NCBI GenBank assembly: GCA_016125585.1
Contig: WGLL01000011.1
Location: 248,001-312,000 of the forward strand
Length of the DNA: 64,000 nt
Reading direction: 5' to 3'
DNA from: Caulobacter sp.
GTDB taxonomy: Bacteria; Pseudomonadota; Alphaproteobacteria; Caulobacterales; Caulobacteraceae
The notes beneath the pieces are model-generated. The model was not told the origin of the DNA. It was given only the letters and a program-made list of their open reading frames with translations, and did not search any database. Of this stretch, positions 42,147 to 50,714 are shown piece by piece. Position numbers and translations under genes: made by a program. Positions within the stretch are counted from its first letter, which is position 1. Each line of letters begins with the position of its first letter.

Positions 42147-43637
42147 CTAGCGGACCTCGAAGCGGCCCTCGCGCGCCAGGTTACCGAACTTGGTCAGGTC
42201 CTCGTTGAAGTGCAGGCGCACGGTGCCGATGGGACCGTGGCGCTGCTTGCCGATGATGACCTCGGCCTGGCCGGCGACGCGGTCCATCTTCTCCTGCCAG
42301 TCCATATGCTTGGCCTGGTCGGCGGTGTCGGGCTCCGCGCGGCCCAGGTAGTAGCTTTCGCGATAGACGAACATGACCATGTCGGCGTCCTGCTCGATCG
42401 AGCCGGACTCCCGCAGGTCGGACAGCTGCGGCCGCTTGTCCTCGCGGTTCTCCACCTGGCGGGACAGCTGCGACAGGGCGAGGACGGGCACGCTGAGTTC
42501 CTTGGCCAGGGCCTTGAGTCCCTGGGTGATCATGCTGACTTCCTGCACGCGGTTGTCGCTCTTGCCCTCGCCGCCGGTGATCAGCTGCAGGTAGTCGACG
42601 ACGATCAGGTCGAGGCCGACCGACCGCTTCAGGCGGCGGGCGCGGGCCACCAGCTTGGCGATCGACAGGCCGCCGGTGGCGTCGATGTAGAGGGGGGCTT
42701 CCTGGATCTCGAGGGCGGCGTCGCGCACCCGGCCGAATTCCGAGGCGTCGATCTCGCCCTTGCGGAGGCGGTCGCCGGAGACGCCCGAGGCGTCGGCCAG
42801 CAGACGCAGGGCCAGCTGCTCGGCGCTCATTTCGAGGGAGAAGAAGGCGACCACGCCGCCGCTGACGGTCTTCTTGCTGCCGTCCGGCTGCGGCTCCCAG
42901 GCGTAGGCCTTGGCCACGCTGAAGGCGATGTTGGTGGCCAGCGCCGTCTTGCCCATCGACGGGCGGCCGGCGAGGATCAGAAGGTCGGAGGGATGCAGGC
43001 CGCCCATCTTCTGGTCGAGGTCAACGAGGCCGGTCGAGATGCCGGCCAGGCCGCCGTCGCGGCTGTAGGCCTCGGCGGCCATCTCGACGGCGCCGCGCAG
43101 GGCGTCGGCGAAGCCGATGAAACCGGTCGAGGCCGTGCCGCTCTCGGCGATGTTGTAGAGCTTCTGTTCGGCGACCTCGATCTGGTCGCGGGAGTCCCGT
43201 TCGGCGTCGGGCGAGGACGCATCGGCCGCGATCTCGCCGCCGATGCGGATCAGCTCGCGGCGAACGGCCAGTTCATAGACCACCCGGGCGTAGTCGGGGG
43301 CGTTGGCGGCCGGCGGGGCGCGGTCGACGAGGTCGGCGAGATAGCGCAGCCCGCCCAGTTCCTGAAAGGCGGGATCGTTGCGGAACTCGTCGGCCAGCAG
43401 GATCGGCTCGGCCAGCTGGCCCTTGCGGATGTGCAGCTCCATGGCGCCGAACAGCCGCTGATGGAACGGCTCGTAGAAGTGGCTGCCGGTCAGGCGGTCG
43501 CTGAGGCGCTCGTAGGCGGCGTTGTCATACAGCAGGCAGCCCAGCAGGGCCTGTTCCGCCTCGATGTTGGAGGGCAGGTGCTGGGGCGCGGGGTCAGAGT
43601 GAACCGGGCGCAGATCAAGTGCTGGAACGATGGCCAT
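42147..43637 (-). CDS. dnaB: replicative DNA helicase DnaB
   Basis: 496 residues. The N-terminal domain has the PHLPSNIEAEQALLG-type start (QHLPSNIEAEQALLGCLL). The RecA-like C-terminal domain has Walker A in LAGRPSMGKTALATNIA, Walker B in LDLIVVDYLQLI, and the H4-type segment QLSRQVENREDKRPQLSDLRESG. An insertion of about 15 residues (AYAWEPQPDGSKKTVSGG) follows Walker A. The hexameric helicase unwinds the replication fork. It is followed across 178 bp by the S6-S18-L9 terminator, both on the minus strand, as in many Alphaproteobacteria. Confidence 0.97.
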   Translation of the reverse strand: MAIVPALDLRPVHSDPAPQHLPSNIEAEQALLGCLLYDNAAYERLSDRLTGSHFYEPFHQRLFGAMELHIRKGQLAEPILLADEFRNDPAFQELGGLRYLADLVDRAPPAANAPDYARVVYELAVRRELIRIGGEIAADASSPDAERDSRDQIEVAEQKLYNIAESGTASTGFIGFADALRGAVEMAAEAYSRDGGLAGISTGLVDLDQKMGGLHPSDLLILAGRPSMGKTALATNIAFSVAKAYAWEPQPDGSKKTVSGGVVAFFSLEMSAEQLALRLLADASGVSGDRLRKGEIDASEFGRVRDAALEIQEAPLYIDATGGLSIAKLVARARRLKRSVGLDLIVVDYLQLITGGEGKSDNRVQEVSMITQGLKALAKELSVPVLALSQLSRQVENREDKRPQLSDLRESGSIEQDADMVMFVYRESYYLGRAEPDTADQAKHMDWQEKMDRVAGQAEVIIGKQRHGPIGTVRLHFNEDLTKFGNLAREGRFEVR

Positions 43638-43754
43638 GGATTACCGATACCTTAACGCGTCCCGTCTGTGGCCTCAGGAGGCCGTGATGAACGGGGACAA
43701 GTCGGGCGCGCCTGTGGATGTCCGGGACCGTCCTGTTTCAGAACGTGAACGGAC

Positions 43755-43787
43755 GAAAAACGGCGCGGAGATCGCTCTCCGCGCCGT
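43755..43787 (-). terminator. intrinsic terminator of the rpsF-rpsR-rplI operon
   Basis: ACGGCGCGGAGA (43760-43771) and TCTCCGCGCCGT (43776-43787) form a 12-bp perfect stem with a 4-nt loop. On the minus strand it is followed directly by TTTTTC. It lies 27 bp after the rplI stop and is the clearest Rho-independent terminator in the window. Confidence 0.9.
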
Positions 43788-43814
43788 CTTGTCGTTTGCC
43801 GTCAGACAGGCGGA

Positions 43815-44402
43815 TCAGGCGTCGTCGTCGCCGAACCGTTCCTGTTGGCCGGCGCCGCCTTCAACCAGGTCGGCGGCCGCTTCGGCGTCGAGGCGAGCCT
43901 CTTCCTCGAAGCGGCTGGCGATGACGTCCTCACCGCGCGCCTGGCGCTCGGCTTCGTCTTGGCTGCGGGCGATGTTGATGTTGACCGTGACGGTCACTTC
44001 AGCATGCAGCTTCACCTTCACCGGGTGAACGCCCAGGGTCTTGATCGGCTTGTCGAGGACGACCATGGCGCGATCGATCTTGCCGCCGCCGGCGTTGACC
44101 ATGTCGGCGACGTCACGGCCGGAGACCGAGCCGTACAGCTGACCGCTTTCCCCGGCCTGACGGATCAGGACGTAGGACGTGCCGTCGAGCTTCTCGCCCG
44201 CCTGGCCCGCGGCTTCACGGGTCTTGGCGTTGCGGGCTTCGATGTCGGCGCGCTGGCCTTCGAAGACCTTGATGTTGGAGGCGGTGGCGCGCAGGGCCTT
44301 GGCGCGGGGCAGGAGGAAGTTACGGGCGAAGCCGTCCTTCACCTGGACCACATCGCCGAGGGCTCCCCAGCCTTCGACTCGTTCGAGCAGGATAACTTTC
44401 AT
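43815..44402 (-). CDS. rplI: 50S ribosomal protein L9
   Basis: 195 residues; the family is usually about 150. The conserved N-terminal domain is [37 protein letters not shown]. The long central helix leads to a C-terminal domain containing [15 protein letters not shown] and [16 protein letters not shown]. The last 45 residues (from about [12 protein letters not shown] to FGDDDA) are an acidic extension without a counterpart in E. coli L9, as seen in other Alphaproteobacteria. L9 binds domain V of 23S rRNA. It is the last gene of the operon and ends at the strong terminator. Confidence 0.97.
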   Translation of the reverse strand: MKVILLERVEGWGALGDVVQVKDGFARNFLLPRAKALRATASNIKVFEGQRADIEARNAKTREAAGQAGEKLDGTSYVLIRQAGESGQLYGSVSGRDVADMVNAGGGKIDRAMVVLDKPIKTLGVHPVKVKLHAEVTVTVNINIARSQDEAERQARGEDVIASRFEEEARLDAEAAADLVEGGAGQQERFGDDDA

Positions 44403-44415
44403 CGGTCTGTTCCCC

Positions 44416-44697
44416 TTACTTCACGACGTAGGGGAGCAGGGCGAGGAAGCGGGCGCGCTTGATCGCGCGGGCCAGCTCACGCTGCTTCTTGGCCGAGACG
44501 GCGGTGATCCGGCTGGGGACGATCTTGCCCCGCTCGGAGATGTAACGCTGCAGCAGCTTCACATCCTTGTAGTCGATCTTCGGGGCGTTGGCGCCGGAGA
44601 ACGGGCACACCTTGCGGCGGCGGAAGAACGGACGGCGAGCGCCGCCCGAGGCCGCGGCGGGAGCGCCGGCTTCAGGGGTGGTGGTGGTGTCGGTCAT
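44416..44697 (-). CDS. rpsR: 30S ribosomal protein S18
   Basis: 93 residues. The conserved core is [49 protein letters not shown] and [16 protein letters not shown]. The N-terminus has an Ala/Gly/Thr-rich extension of about 25 residues. S18 binds 16S rRNA together with S6. The ATG overlaps the TGA of rpsF (ATGA), so the two are translationally coupled; rplI follows at 13 bp. Confidence 0.97.
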   Translation of the reverse strand: MTDTTTTPEAGAPAAASGGARRPFFRRRKVCPFSGANAPKIDYKDVKLLQRYISERGKIVPSRITAVSAKKQRELARAIKRARFLALLPYVVK

Positions 44698-45140
44698 GCG
44701 TCGTCTCCCGAAGTGCGCTCGGCGCGTTCCGGACGTTCAGTGCGCTCGGGGCGGTCGCCGCGATCGCCACGGTCGGGGCGATCCCCGCCGAAGTCGTCAC
44801 GACGCTCGCGCTCGCGGTCGCGGCGGGCGAGAACCGGGGACAGTTCCAGGTCGAGTTCCTCGACGCGGATGGTCATGTAGCGCAGCACGTCTTCGTTGAG
44901 AGACAGCTGGCGTTCCATTTCCTTGACGGCCGGCGCCGGAGCGTCGATGGCCAGCAGGGAGTAGTGACCCTTGCGGTTCTTCTTGATGCGGAAGGTGAGG
45001 TTGCGGAGGCCCCAGTATTCGATCTTGGCGATGTGACCGCCCTGACCTTCGATGAGGGCCTTCATGTCCTCGTTCATCTGTTCGGCCTGTTGCGGGCTGA
45101 TATCCTGCCGCGCAATGACCACGTGCTCGTAAAGCGCCAT
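44694..45140 (-). CDS. rpsF: 30S ribosomal protein S6
   Basis: 148 residues. The N-terminus [18 protein letters not shown], central [22 protein letters not shown] and [10 protein letters not shown] are the S6 fold. The C-terminal 35 residues are a low-complexity, charged tail of repeating Asp-Arg and Glu-Arg units ([20 protein letters not shown]), longer than the classical S6 tail. The start is fixed by the family and by AAGGAAAAC upstream. It is the first gene of the operon. The roughly 300 bp upstream, shared with the divergent DUF2059 gene, contain a hairpin at 45241-45259. Confidence 0.97.
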   Translation of the reverse strand: MALYEHVVIARQDISPQQAEQMNEDMKALIEGQGGHIAKIEYWGLRNLTFRIKKNRKGHYSLLAIDAPAPAVKEMERQLSLNEDVLRYMTIRVEELDLELSPVLARRDRERERRDDFGGDRPDRGDRGDRPERTERPERAERTSGDDA

Positions 45141-45240
45141 GTTTTCCTTCTTCCGATGTGGAAGGCGGCGAACAGTCCGGCGGAAGCCCGAAGTGTCCGA
45201 TGGATCCAGCGCGTCGGAAGGGGAGAACCCCCCGCCATTC

Positions 45241-45259
45241 AAAAGGTCCGCGCAGGACC
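45241..45259 (-). promoter_or_regulatory. hairpin with T-run in the rpsF leader, possible attenuator
   Basis: On the minus strand GGTCC-TGCGC-GGACC is followed by TTTTG. It lies about 100 nt upstream of the rpsF start. The stem is only 5 bp and the T-run is 4 nt, so it is weak by itself. An S6:S18-responsive leader is known in several bacteria; I cannot confirm its consensus here. Confidence 0.3.
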
Positions 45260-45438
45260 GCCTCCCTGAGAGAGGGCGCGCTAATACAGGCGAAGCAGGG
45301 GAAATGCAAGCGGTGCGGGGGTTTTGACCGGTCCGACTCCCGGGCCGGGCGCGGCGGCTTTTCCGATTGCGACAGCGCCGCTGTCGTGCAACCGATGAGG
45401 CAGTCGTTTGCGGGCTTGCAGCCTTGGGGGAAATACAG

Positions 45439-45996
45439 ATGCGTAGAGTGATCCTGTCGACTGGCGTGGCGATGAGCCTGTTGTTCACCAGCGGACTGGG
45501 GACAGTCCAGGCGGCGCCGGCGGCAAAAAACGCGCCCGCTGCGGAAGCGGCCAAGCCAGCGCCTTCTCCACGCTCGCTCGAACTTGCGCGTCGCTATTTT
45601 GACGCGATCAGAATGACTGACACGGTGCGGGACGTGCTCGAAGGCATCGATCCCGTGATGGCTCTGGGTGAAGACGCCGAAGACGGCACCGATTCCGCGA
45701 CCATGCGCGCTTCGATCAACGAGGCCTTCGTCGCCGCCATGCCGGAGTATATCGACGCCCTGGTGCCGATCGTTGCGGGCATCTTCACCGAGGAGGAACT
45801 GGAGGCGATGGTCGCCTTCTACGAAAGCCCGCTAGGCCGATCCTCCACGGCCAAGGCGGCGCAGATGACCGCTCCCACCACCGAGGTGATGATCAAGCTG
45901 CTTCCCCGGATTCTGGAAGACGCCATGGAACGCTACTGCAGCAAGACAACCTGCAGCGATGAGCTCCGCGAGAAGATCAAGAAGATGGAGTCCTGA
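45439..45996 (+). CDS. DUF2059 domain secreted protein
   Basis: 185 residues. Signal peptide [21 protein letters not shown], cleavage near VQAAP, then an Ala/Pro/Lys-rich linker. The conserved domain includes [15 protein letters not shown] and [22 protein letters not shown], the DUF2059 signature. Two cysteines ([14 protein letters not shown]) near the C-terminus may pair. It is probably periplasmic; the function is unknown. The start at 45439 places the signal peptide at the N-terminus. It converges with the peroxiredoxin gene. Confidence 0.88.
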   Translation: MRRVILSTGVAMSLLFTSGLGTVQAAPAAKNAPAAEAAKPAPSPRSLELARRYFDAIRMTDTVRDVLEGIDPVMALGEDAEDGTDSATMRASINEAFVAAMPEYIDALVPIVAGIFTEEELEAMVAFYESPLGRSSTAKAAQMTAPTTEVMIKLLPRILEDAMERYCSKTTCSDELREKIKKMES

Positions 45997-46014
45997 GGGA
46001 CCGGGCGTAAGGCC

Positions 46015-46560
46015 CTAGTGCTGGGCCTTCCACTTGCGGACGGCCTCCAGGGTCAGTTCGACGTGCTGGCGGGGGTTCATGTCGCTGTGGACGTAGAGCA
46101 CCTTGCCGTCCGGGGCGATGACATAGCTGGTGCGGCTGGAGATGCCGACGGGCAGCTTGCTGTCCCAGGCCTTGGCGATCCTGGCGTCCTTGTCGGCGGC
46201 GACCGGGAATTTCCCCGAGCAGCGCTCGTTGTCGGCCGAAAATTCCTTCAGCCGCTCGATGGAGCCGGCGGTGACGCCAATGATGCTGGCGCCGGCGGCG
46301 GCGTAGTCGTCGGCGGCCTCGGCGAACAGATGGGCCTCAAGGTCGCAGCCGCCGGTGAAGGCCGCCGGGAAGAAATAGACCACCACCGGGCCCTTCTTGC
46401 GGGCCTCAGCCAGGCTGTAGGTCATCGGCTCGCCGGCCTTGAAGCTGGGCAGGGTGAAGTCGGCGACTTTGGTTCCGACCTTCAGCGCGGCGAGGGCGGG
46501 GAGGCCGATAGCGGCGATGGAGACGGCGGCGATGGCGGAAATCAGCAGGCGACGGTTCAT
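46015..46560 (-). CDS. peroxiredoxin (AhpC/TSA family), secreted
   Basis: 181 residues with a signal peptide (MNRRLLISAIAAVSIAAIGL, cleavage near LAALKV). The thioredoxin fold follows: VADFTLPSFKAGEPMTYSL and VVYFFPAAFTGGCDLEAH. The cysteine in FTGGCDL is at the peroxidatic position and NERCSGKFP supplies a second, possibly resolving, cysteine. It would reduce peroxides in the periplasm. It converges with the DUF2059 gene. A 311-bp gene-free region follows upstream. Confidence 0.88.
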   Translation of the reverse strand: MNRRLLISAIAAVSIAAIGLPALAALKVGTKVADFTLPSFKAGEPMTYSLAEARKKGPVVVYFFPAAFTGGCDLEAHLFAEAADDYAAAGASIIGVTAGSIERLKEFSADNERCSGKFPVAADKDARIAKAWDSKLPVGISSRTSYVIAPDGKVLYVHSDMNPRQHVELTLEAVRKWKAQH

Positions 46561-46871
46561 GGCGGGGCTCCGGTCAGGCGTTGGAAGCTAGCGCCGGCGC
46601 GGGCTGTGGCAAGGGCGCGACAAGCGAAGCGGCCCACCATTATAGCCGGATTGCCGCCCCGGTGCATCCGGGACATGCGGAATAGTCAATGAATTCAGGG
46701 CGCAACCTGTAGGGCGACCGTCAGGCGGCGTGGGTCGCGGCGTAGGTCCGGCGTGGGCCGGGCGTCGCCGGATGCAGGCCGGGACGTCGCCGCGCCGACC
46801 TACGGCAGGGCGGCGACGGCGTCAGGCCCGCGGAATGACCGGGGAATATGTCTGGACATATTCGGAGGCGG
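46561..46871. other. 311-bp gene-free region with palindromes
   Basis: Contains the inverted repeat CGTAGGTCCGGCG (46741-46753) with CGCCGACCTACG (46793-46804), a 12-bp stem with one bulge, and the ATATGTC-type palindrome at 46844-46863. No open frame with a ribosome-binding site is convincing. The promoter of the peroxiredoxin gene should lie near 46570-46640. Confidence 0.5.
46844..46863. promoter_or_regulatory. 20-bp palindrome, copy 2 of the ATATGTC-N2-GACATAT motif
   Basis: GAATATGTC-TG-GACATATTC, with 9-bp perfect arms. It is nested in a GACC...GGTC inverted repeat, just as copy 1 (16566-16583) is nested in GTCCG...CGGAC. It is next to the 3' end of the secreted protein gene at 46872 rather than in front of an obvious promoter, which argues for a mobile or structural element as much as an operator. 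Confidence 0.5.
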
Positions 46872-47861
46872 TCAGGGCTTCAGGGACTGGCTGGCCTGGT
46901 CCCAGGCCAGGGGCTCGCGCGGACAGGGCTTGCCGCCGTAGCCGCAATCATTGTCATCGCTCTTGTCGACCAGAAGGATCCGCGCCGGCGCGGTCGAGAT
47001 ATCGAGGTCCCAGGCGACGGACTTGCGGTCCAGGGCCAGGACCCAGCCGCCATCCGGCTGTGAGGCGAAGACCTTGAGCGAGGGCTGCGGCGCGTTTTCA
47101 GGGGCCTCGTTCTCGAAGAGGCAAAGGTCGTAGTAGCTGCCGACGACCCAGTCGCGGACGCCGTCGCCGTTGATGTCGGGGATCTGCTGGATCGGGGCGT
47201 CGGCCTCGGCATAGTCGCCCCCGGCGGCGCGGCAGGCCTTCTGCTTCTCGGCGAAGGCCTGTTGCACGATCGGCGGCGTTTCGGACAGCGCGGGATCCAT
47301 CGCCGACAGGGAGCCGCCGACCAGCATGGCCAGGCCCTTGCTGTTGGGAACCTCGACATAGCCGTCGACGCCGGCGTCCCAGCGATAGGCCCGCAGGCAC
47401 TCGTCGGCGCCGAAGCTGTCGCAGACCGAGCCGTGATAGTTGACCTCAACGCCCCGGGCGGACTTTGGACCGGTGATCTTCAGGTCGCCAGACGTCCGGG
47501 CAAAAACCTGCTTCCATGTGCCGTCGGGCTTGCCGACGAAGAGTTCGTGGCGGCAGCCGCCGGTGCCGCAGAAGTAGGAGGCGTTGGGCGCCTCGGTGAA
47601 GTCGACCGCCCAGTCGGCGAGCTTGTCGCCATTGAGGTCGACCTTGCGGAACATCGCCGACGGGGCCTTCTTCATGAAAGGCGGCACGACGGACGGGTCA
47701 TTGGCCTCTTCCGGGGTCAACCCCTCGATGGCGGCGGCGACCACCTCTTCGCGCACCGCCGCCCCGATCGCCGGCGGCGGGGTCGCGGCCAGGGCGCACA
47801 GCGGGGCGGCGCCGGCGATCAGGCCGGCGGTCAGGACGAGGGTCAGTTTGGCAGGCGACAT
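46872..47861 (-). CDS. secreted protein with FG-GAP/VCBS-like calcium-loop segments
   Basis: 329 residues with a signal peptide (MSPAKLTLVLTAGLIAGA, cleavage near ALAATP). The segments DLNGDKLADWAVDF and DINGDGVRDWVVGSYYD are the D-x-N-G-D-G-x-x-D loops of FG-GAP/VCBS-type repeats, which bind calcium in integrin-like propellers. Several cysteines (CGTGGCRHE, SVCDSFGADEC) suggest disulfides. The function is unknown; it is probably periplasmic or outer-membrane exposed. The frame stays open far upstream, opposite fabD, but the signal peptide fixes the start at 47861. Confidence 0.82.
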   Translation of the reverse strand: MSPAKLTLVLTAGLIAGAAPLCALAATPPPAIGAAVREEVVAAAIEGLTPEEANDPSVVPPFMKKAPSAMFRKVDLNGDKLADWAVDFTEAPNASYFCGTGGCRHELFVGKPDGTWKQVFARTSGDLKITGPKSARGVEVNYHGSVCDSFGADECLRAYRWDAGVDGYVEVPNSKGLAMLVGGSLSAMDPALSETPPIVQQAFAEKQKACRAAGGDYAEADAPIQQIPDINGDGVRDWVVGSYYDLCLFENEAPENAPQPSLKVFASQPDGGWVLALDRKSVAWDLDISTAPARILLVDKSDDNDCGYGGKPCPREPLAWDQASQSLKP

Positions 47862-48077
47862 TTGAAGCGAGTCCGGATGCTGGCGGTCAGGGTGACAGGG
47901 CGGCGAGACTGGCACGTCGGCGGAATGGCCGCACAGCCCGTTTGGGGGGAAGATTGCGGCGCCGAAGGGCGGTGGACGCGGCCGGGTCGGGATCGCGGCC
48001 GGGCGCTCGCCCTTGTCGCCCGGAGCCCTTTCGCCTATCGCTGCCCGCCAGAATCCAGCGTCTACCGGAGCCTTTCC

Positions 48078-49022
48078 ATGACTCTCGCCTTTGTTTTCCC
48101 CGGTCAGGGCAGCCAGGCCGTCGGCATGGGCGCCGACCTCGCCGAAGCCTTCGCCGCCGCCCGCGAGGTGTTCCAGGAGGTCGACGAGGCGCTGGGCCAG
48201 AACCTCAGCAAGCTGATGCGCGAGGGGCCTGAAGACGTCCTGACCCTGACCGAGAACGCCCAGCCGGCGCTGATGGCGGTGAGCCTGGCGGTGACCCGCA
48301 CCCTGGAGAAGGAATTCGGGATCGGCATGGACCGCGCCGCCTTCGTGGCCGGCCACAGCCTGGGTGAATACAGCGCCCTGGCGGCGGCGGGATCGCTGTC
48401 GCTGAGCGACGCGGCGCGACTGCTGAAGCTGCGGGGCCAGGCCATGCAGCGGGCGGTTCCGGTGGGCGCCGGGGCGATGGCCTCGCTGATCGGCAAGCAG
48501 ACCGATGTCGCCCTGGCCGAGGCCGCCGCCGCGGCCGGCGCCGAGGTCGGGGTCTGTGTCGTGGCCAACGACAACAACATGGGCAATGTGGTGATCTCCG
48601 GGGCCAAGGCGGCCGTCGACCGGGCCATTGAGAAGGCCGAGGAACTGGGCGCCCGCGCGATCCGCCTCAATGTCTCCGCCCCCTTCCACTGCCCGCTGAT
48701 GCAGCCGGCGGCCGACGAGATGGCGGCCGCCCTGGCGACGACCACCCTGCTGGCGCCCAAGGCGCCGCTGGTGGCCAACGTCACCGCCCGCCCGGTGCAT
48801 GATCCCGAGACCATCCGCGCCCAGCTGGTCGAGCAGGTCACCGGCCGGGTGCGCTGGCGCGAGACCATGGACTGGATGGCCGGGGAGGGCGGGGTGACCC
48901 GCTTCGCCGAGGCCGGCGCCGGCAAGGTGCTGTCGGGCATGATCAAGCGCTCCTGCCCCGACGCCACGGCGACGCCGCTGAACACGCCCGCCGACCTGGA
49001 AGGGTTTGCGAAGTCGCTTTAG
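48078..49022 (+). CDS. fabD: malonyl-CoA:ACP transacylase
   Basis: 314 residues. The N-terminal LAFVFPGQGSQAVGMG is the oxyanion-hole motif, the nucleophile is Ser94 in AGHSLGEYSA, and the catalytic histidine is in NVSAPFHCPLM. The enzyme loads malonyl from malonyl-CoA onto ACP for fatty acid elongation. CCGGAG lies upstream of the ATG. It is followed by 405 bp of repeats before fabG, which differs from the very tight spacing later in the cluster. Confidence 0.97.
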   Translation: MTLAFVFPGQGSQAVGMGADLAEAFAAAREVFQEVDEALGQNLSKLMREGPEDVLTLTENAQPALMAVSLAVTRTLEKEFGIGMDRAAFVAGHSLGEYSALAAAGSLSLSDAARLLKLRGQAMQRAVPVGAGAMASLIGKQTDVALAEAAAAAGAEVGVCVVANDNNMGNVVISGAKAAVDRAIEKAEELGARAIRLNVSAPFHCPLMQPAADEMAAALATTTLLAPKAPLVANVTARPVHDPETIRAQLVEQVTGRVRWRETMDWMAGEGGVTRFAEAGAGKVLSGMIKRSCPDATATPLNTPADLEGFAKSL

Positions 49023-49427
49023 GCCCTCGCGATCGTCATCCTGGGCCCTGTGCCCAGGACCCATTGTTCGGCCGCCGCGAACCTCCGCCATGAAGGCGCG
49101 GCGGCGGCTACACCCCACGGGTCGTGCTAGCGGATCGAGGGATCCTGGGCACAGGGCCCAGGATGACGGGGTGTGGGCGGTGGAGCGCAAAAGCATCAAG
49201 TCGAGCCAAAATCACAGCGGGTTCTGCGTCGCCGCGAACCGCCGCCATGAAGGCGCGGCGGCGGCTCCACCCCACGGTTCGTGCAAGCGGATCGATGGGT
49301 CCTGGGCACAAGGCCCAAGATGACGGGGTTGGGGGTGTGGGCGGCGGAGCGCAAAAGCATTAAGTAGAGCCAAAATCACAGATGGCGCGTTCAGGGATTC
49401 GGGCGCGGAAACACAGGAACCCCCCTC
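49023..49427. repeat. REP-like units and a tandem 157-bp repeat between fabD and fabG
   Basis: A family C REP-like unit (CATCCTGGGCCCTGTGCCC with AGGA following) starts at about 49037. Two tandem direct copies of a unit of about 145-150 bp follow, at 49074-49218 and 49231-49381 (period 157). Each contains GCCATGAAGGCGCGGCGGCG, an inverted family C unit (TCCTGGGCAC...AGGATGACGG) and AAAAGCAT...GAGCCAAAATCACAG. Small open frames inside follow the repeat and are not credible genes. Confidence 0.8.
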
Positions 49428-50168
49428 ATGTTTGACCTCACCGGCAAGACCGCCCTCGTTACCGGCGCGACCGGCGGCATTGGCGGCGAGATCGCCAAGG
49501 CCCTTCACGCCGCCGGCGCCCATGTGGTGCTGTCGGGGACCCGCGAGGGGGTGCTGAACGACATGGCGGCGCAGTTCGGTGAGCGGGTTTCGGTGGCCGC
49601 CGCCAACCTGTCGGAGCCCGACAGCGTCGATGGCCTGGTCGCCGCCGCGGAAGAGGCCGCCGGCAATCCCCTGGATATCCTGGTCGCCAACGCCGGCATT
49701 ACCCGCGACGGACTGCTGCTGCGGATGAAGGACGAGGATTGGGAGCAGGTGATTCGCGTGAATCTGGAATCCTACTTCCGGCTGTCGCGCTCGGCGCTGA
49801 AGGGCATGATGAAGCGCCGCTCCGGCCGGATCATCGGCATCACCTCGATCGTCGGCGTCATCGGCAACGGCGGACAGACCAACTATGCGGCCTCCAAGGC
49901 CGGCATGATCGGCTTCTCCAAGGCGCTGGCCCAGGAAGTCGCCAGCCGCAACGTGACGGTCAACTGCGTCGCCCCCGGATTCATCGAAAGCCCGATGACG
50001 GACGCCCTGAACGAAGCCCAGAAGGCGGCCATGACCGGGCGCATTCCGGCCGGACGTCTGGGGTCCGGCGCGGACGTCGCCGCCGCCTGCGTCTACCTCG
50101 CCAGTGAGGAGGCGGCCTATGTCACCGGCCAGACATTGCACGTCAACGGCGGCATGGCGATGATCTGA
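49428..50168 (+). CDS. fabG: 3-oxoacyl-ACP reductase
   Basis: 246 residues. Rossmann motif VTGATGGIGGEIAKA, then NAGITRDGLLLRMK (the family-typical N-A-G and T-R-D), SIVGVIGNGGQTNYAASKAGMIG with the Ser/Tyr/Lys residues, and the C-terminal GFIESPMTDAL and TGQTLHVNGGMAMI. It catalyses NADPH-dependent reduction of 3-oxoacyl-ACP in fatty acid elongation. Its position between fabD and acpP is conserved in Proteobacteria. acpP follows after 132 bp. Confidence 0.97.
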   Translation: MFDLTGKTALVTGATGGIGGEIAKALHAAGAHVVLSGTREGVLNDMAAQFGERVSVAAANLSEPDSVDGLVAAAEEAAGNPLDILVANAGITRDGLLLRMKDEDWEQVIRVNLESYFRLSRSALKGMMKRRSGRIIGITSIVGVIGNGGQTNYAASKAGMIGFSKALAQEVASRNVTVNCVAPGFIESPMTDALNEAQKAAMTGRIPAGRLGSGADVAAACVYLASEEAAYVTGQTLHVNGGMAMI

Positions 50169-50300
50169 TCACGCGATTATTAGCGGGAACCCCCGCTGTT
50201 CTGATGCTGGCAAGGCCGAAAGAAACCTGCTAGCGAGACACCCGAATTCCGCCGCCAGACGTTGGCGCGGAGGATTTAAGACCAAGAGGGACCATAAAGA

Positions 50301-50540
50301 ATGTCCGACATTCTCGAGCGTGTGCGTAAGATCGTGATCGAGCATCTTGATGCCGATCCCGAGAAGGTCACCGAAAAGGCCAGCTTCATCGACGATCTTG
50401 GCGCTGACAGCCTCGACAACGTCGAGCTGGTCATGGCTTTCGAAGAAGAATTCGACATTGAAATTCCGGACGACGCCGCCGAGCACATCCAGACGGTTGG
50501 CGACGCCGTGAAGTTCATCTCGGAGAAGACGGGCGGCTGA
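50301..50540 (+). CDS. acpP: acyl carrier protein
   Basis: 79 residues, very acidic. The phosphopantetheine attachment site is Ser37 in [20 protein letters not shown], identical to the classical motif apart from the Asn after SLD. Helix I is [16 protein letters not shown] and the C-terminus is [14 protein letters not shown]. It carries acyl chains in fatty acid synthesis. It is followed by a strong hairpin (50571-50617), so it may be expressed at a higher level than fabF. Confidence 0.98.
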   Translation: MSDILERVRKIVIEHLDADPEKVTEKASFIDDLGADSLDNVELVMAFEEEFDIEIPDDAAEHIQTVGDAVKFISEKTGG

Positions 50541-50570
50541 TTCCGTCCTTCCTGTATCCGTAACGTTTGG

Positions 50571-50617
50571 CCGCCGCGCCGCATGGGCTTTAACCTGATG
50601 CGCGCGGCGGTCTTCGT
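50571..50617 (+). terminator. hairpin between acpP and fabF
   Basis: CCGCCGCGCCGCAT (50571-50584) pairs with ATGCGCGCGGCGG (50598-50610), one bulge, and is followed by TCTTCGTTTC. It lies 30 bp after the acpP stop. It probably terminates most acpP transcripts, leaving partial read-through into fabF. Confidence 0.55.
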
Positions 50618-50714
50618 TTCGAGCCGGGGGTTTGGTTCAAGGTGCTAACGACGTCGGGGCGGCGGAGCCTTGCTCGCTTTCGCCCTCCGCGCTCAAGGCA
50701 AGGAGTTTGACTGC

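Noticed and set aside
45139..45451. Two short plus-strand frames in the rpsF upstream region
   Set aside because: They overlap the rpsF promoter and leader, have no ribosome-binding site and no homology that I recognise.
46872..49199. Continuous 775-codon minus-strand frame covering the secreted protein and the strand opposite fabD
   Set aside because: Only the part from 47861 is real: it starts with a signal peptide. The upstream 446 codons are the antisense of fabD and have no domain.
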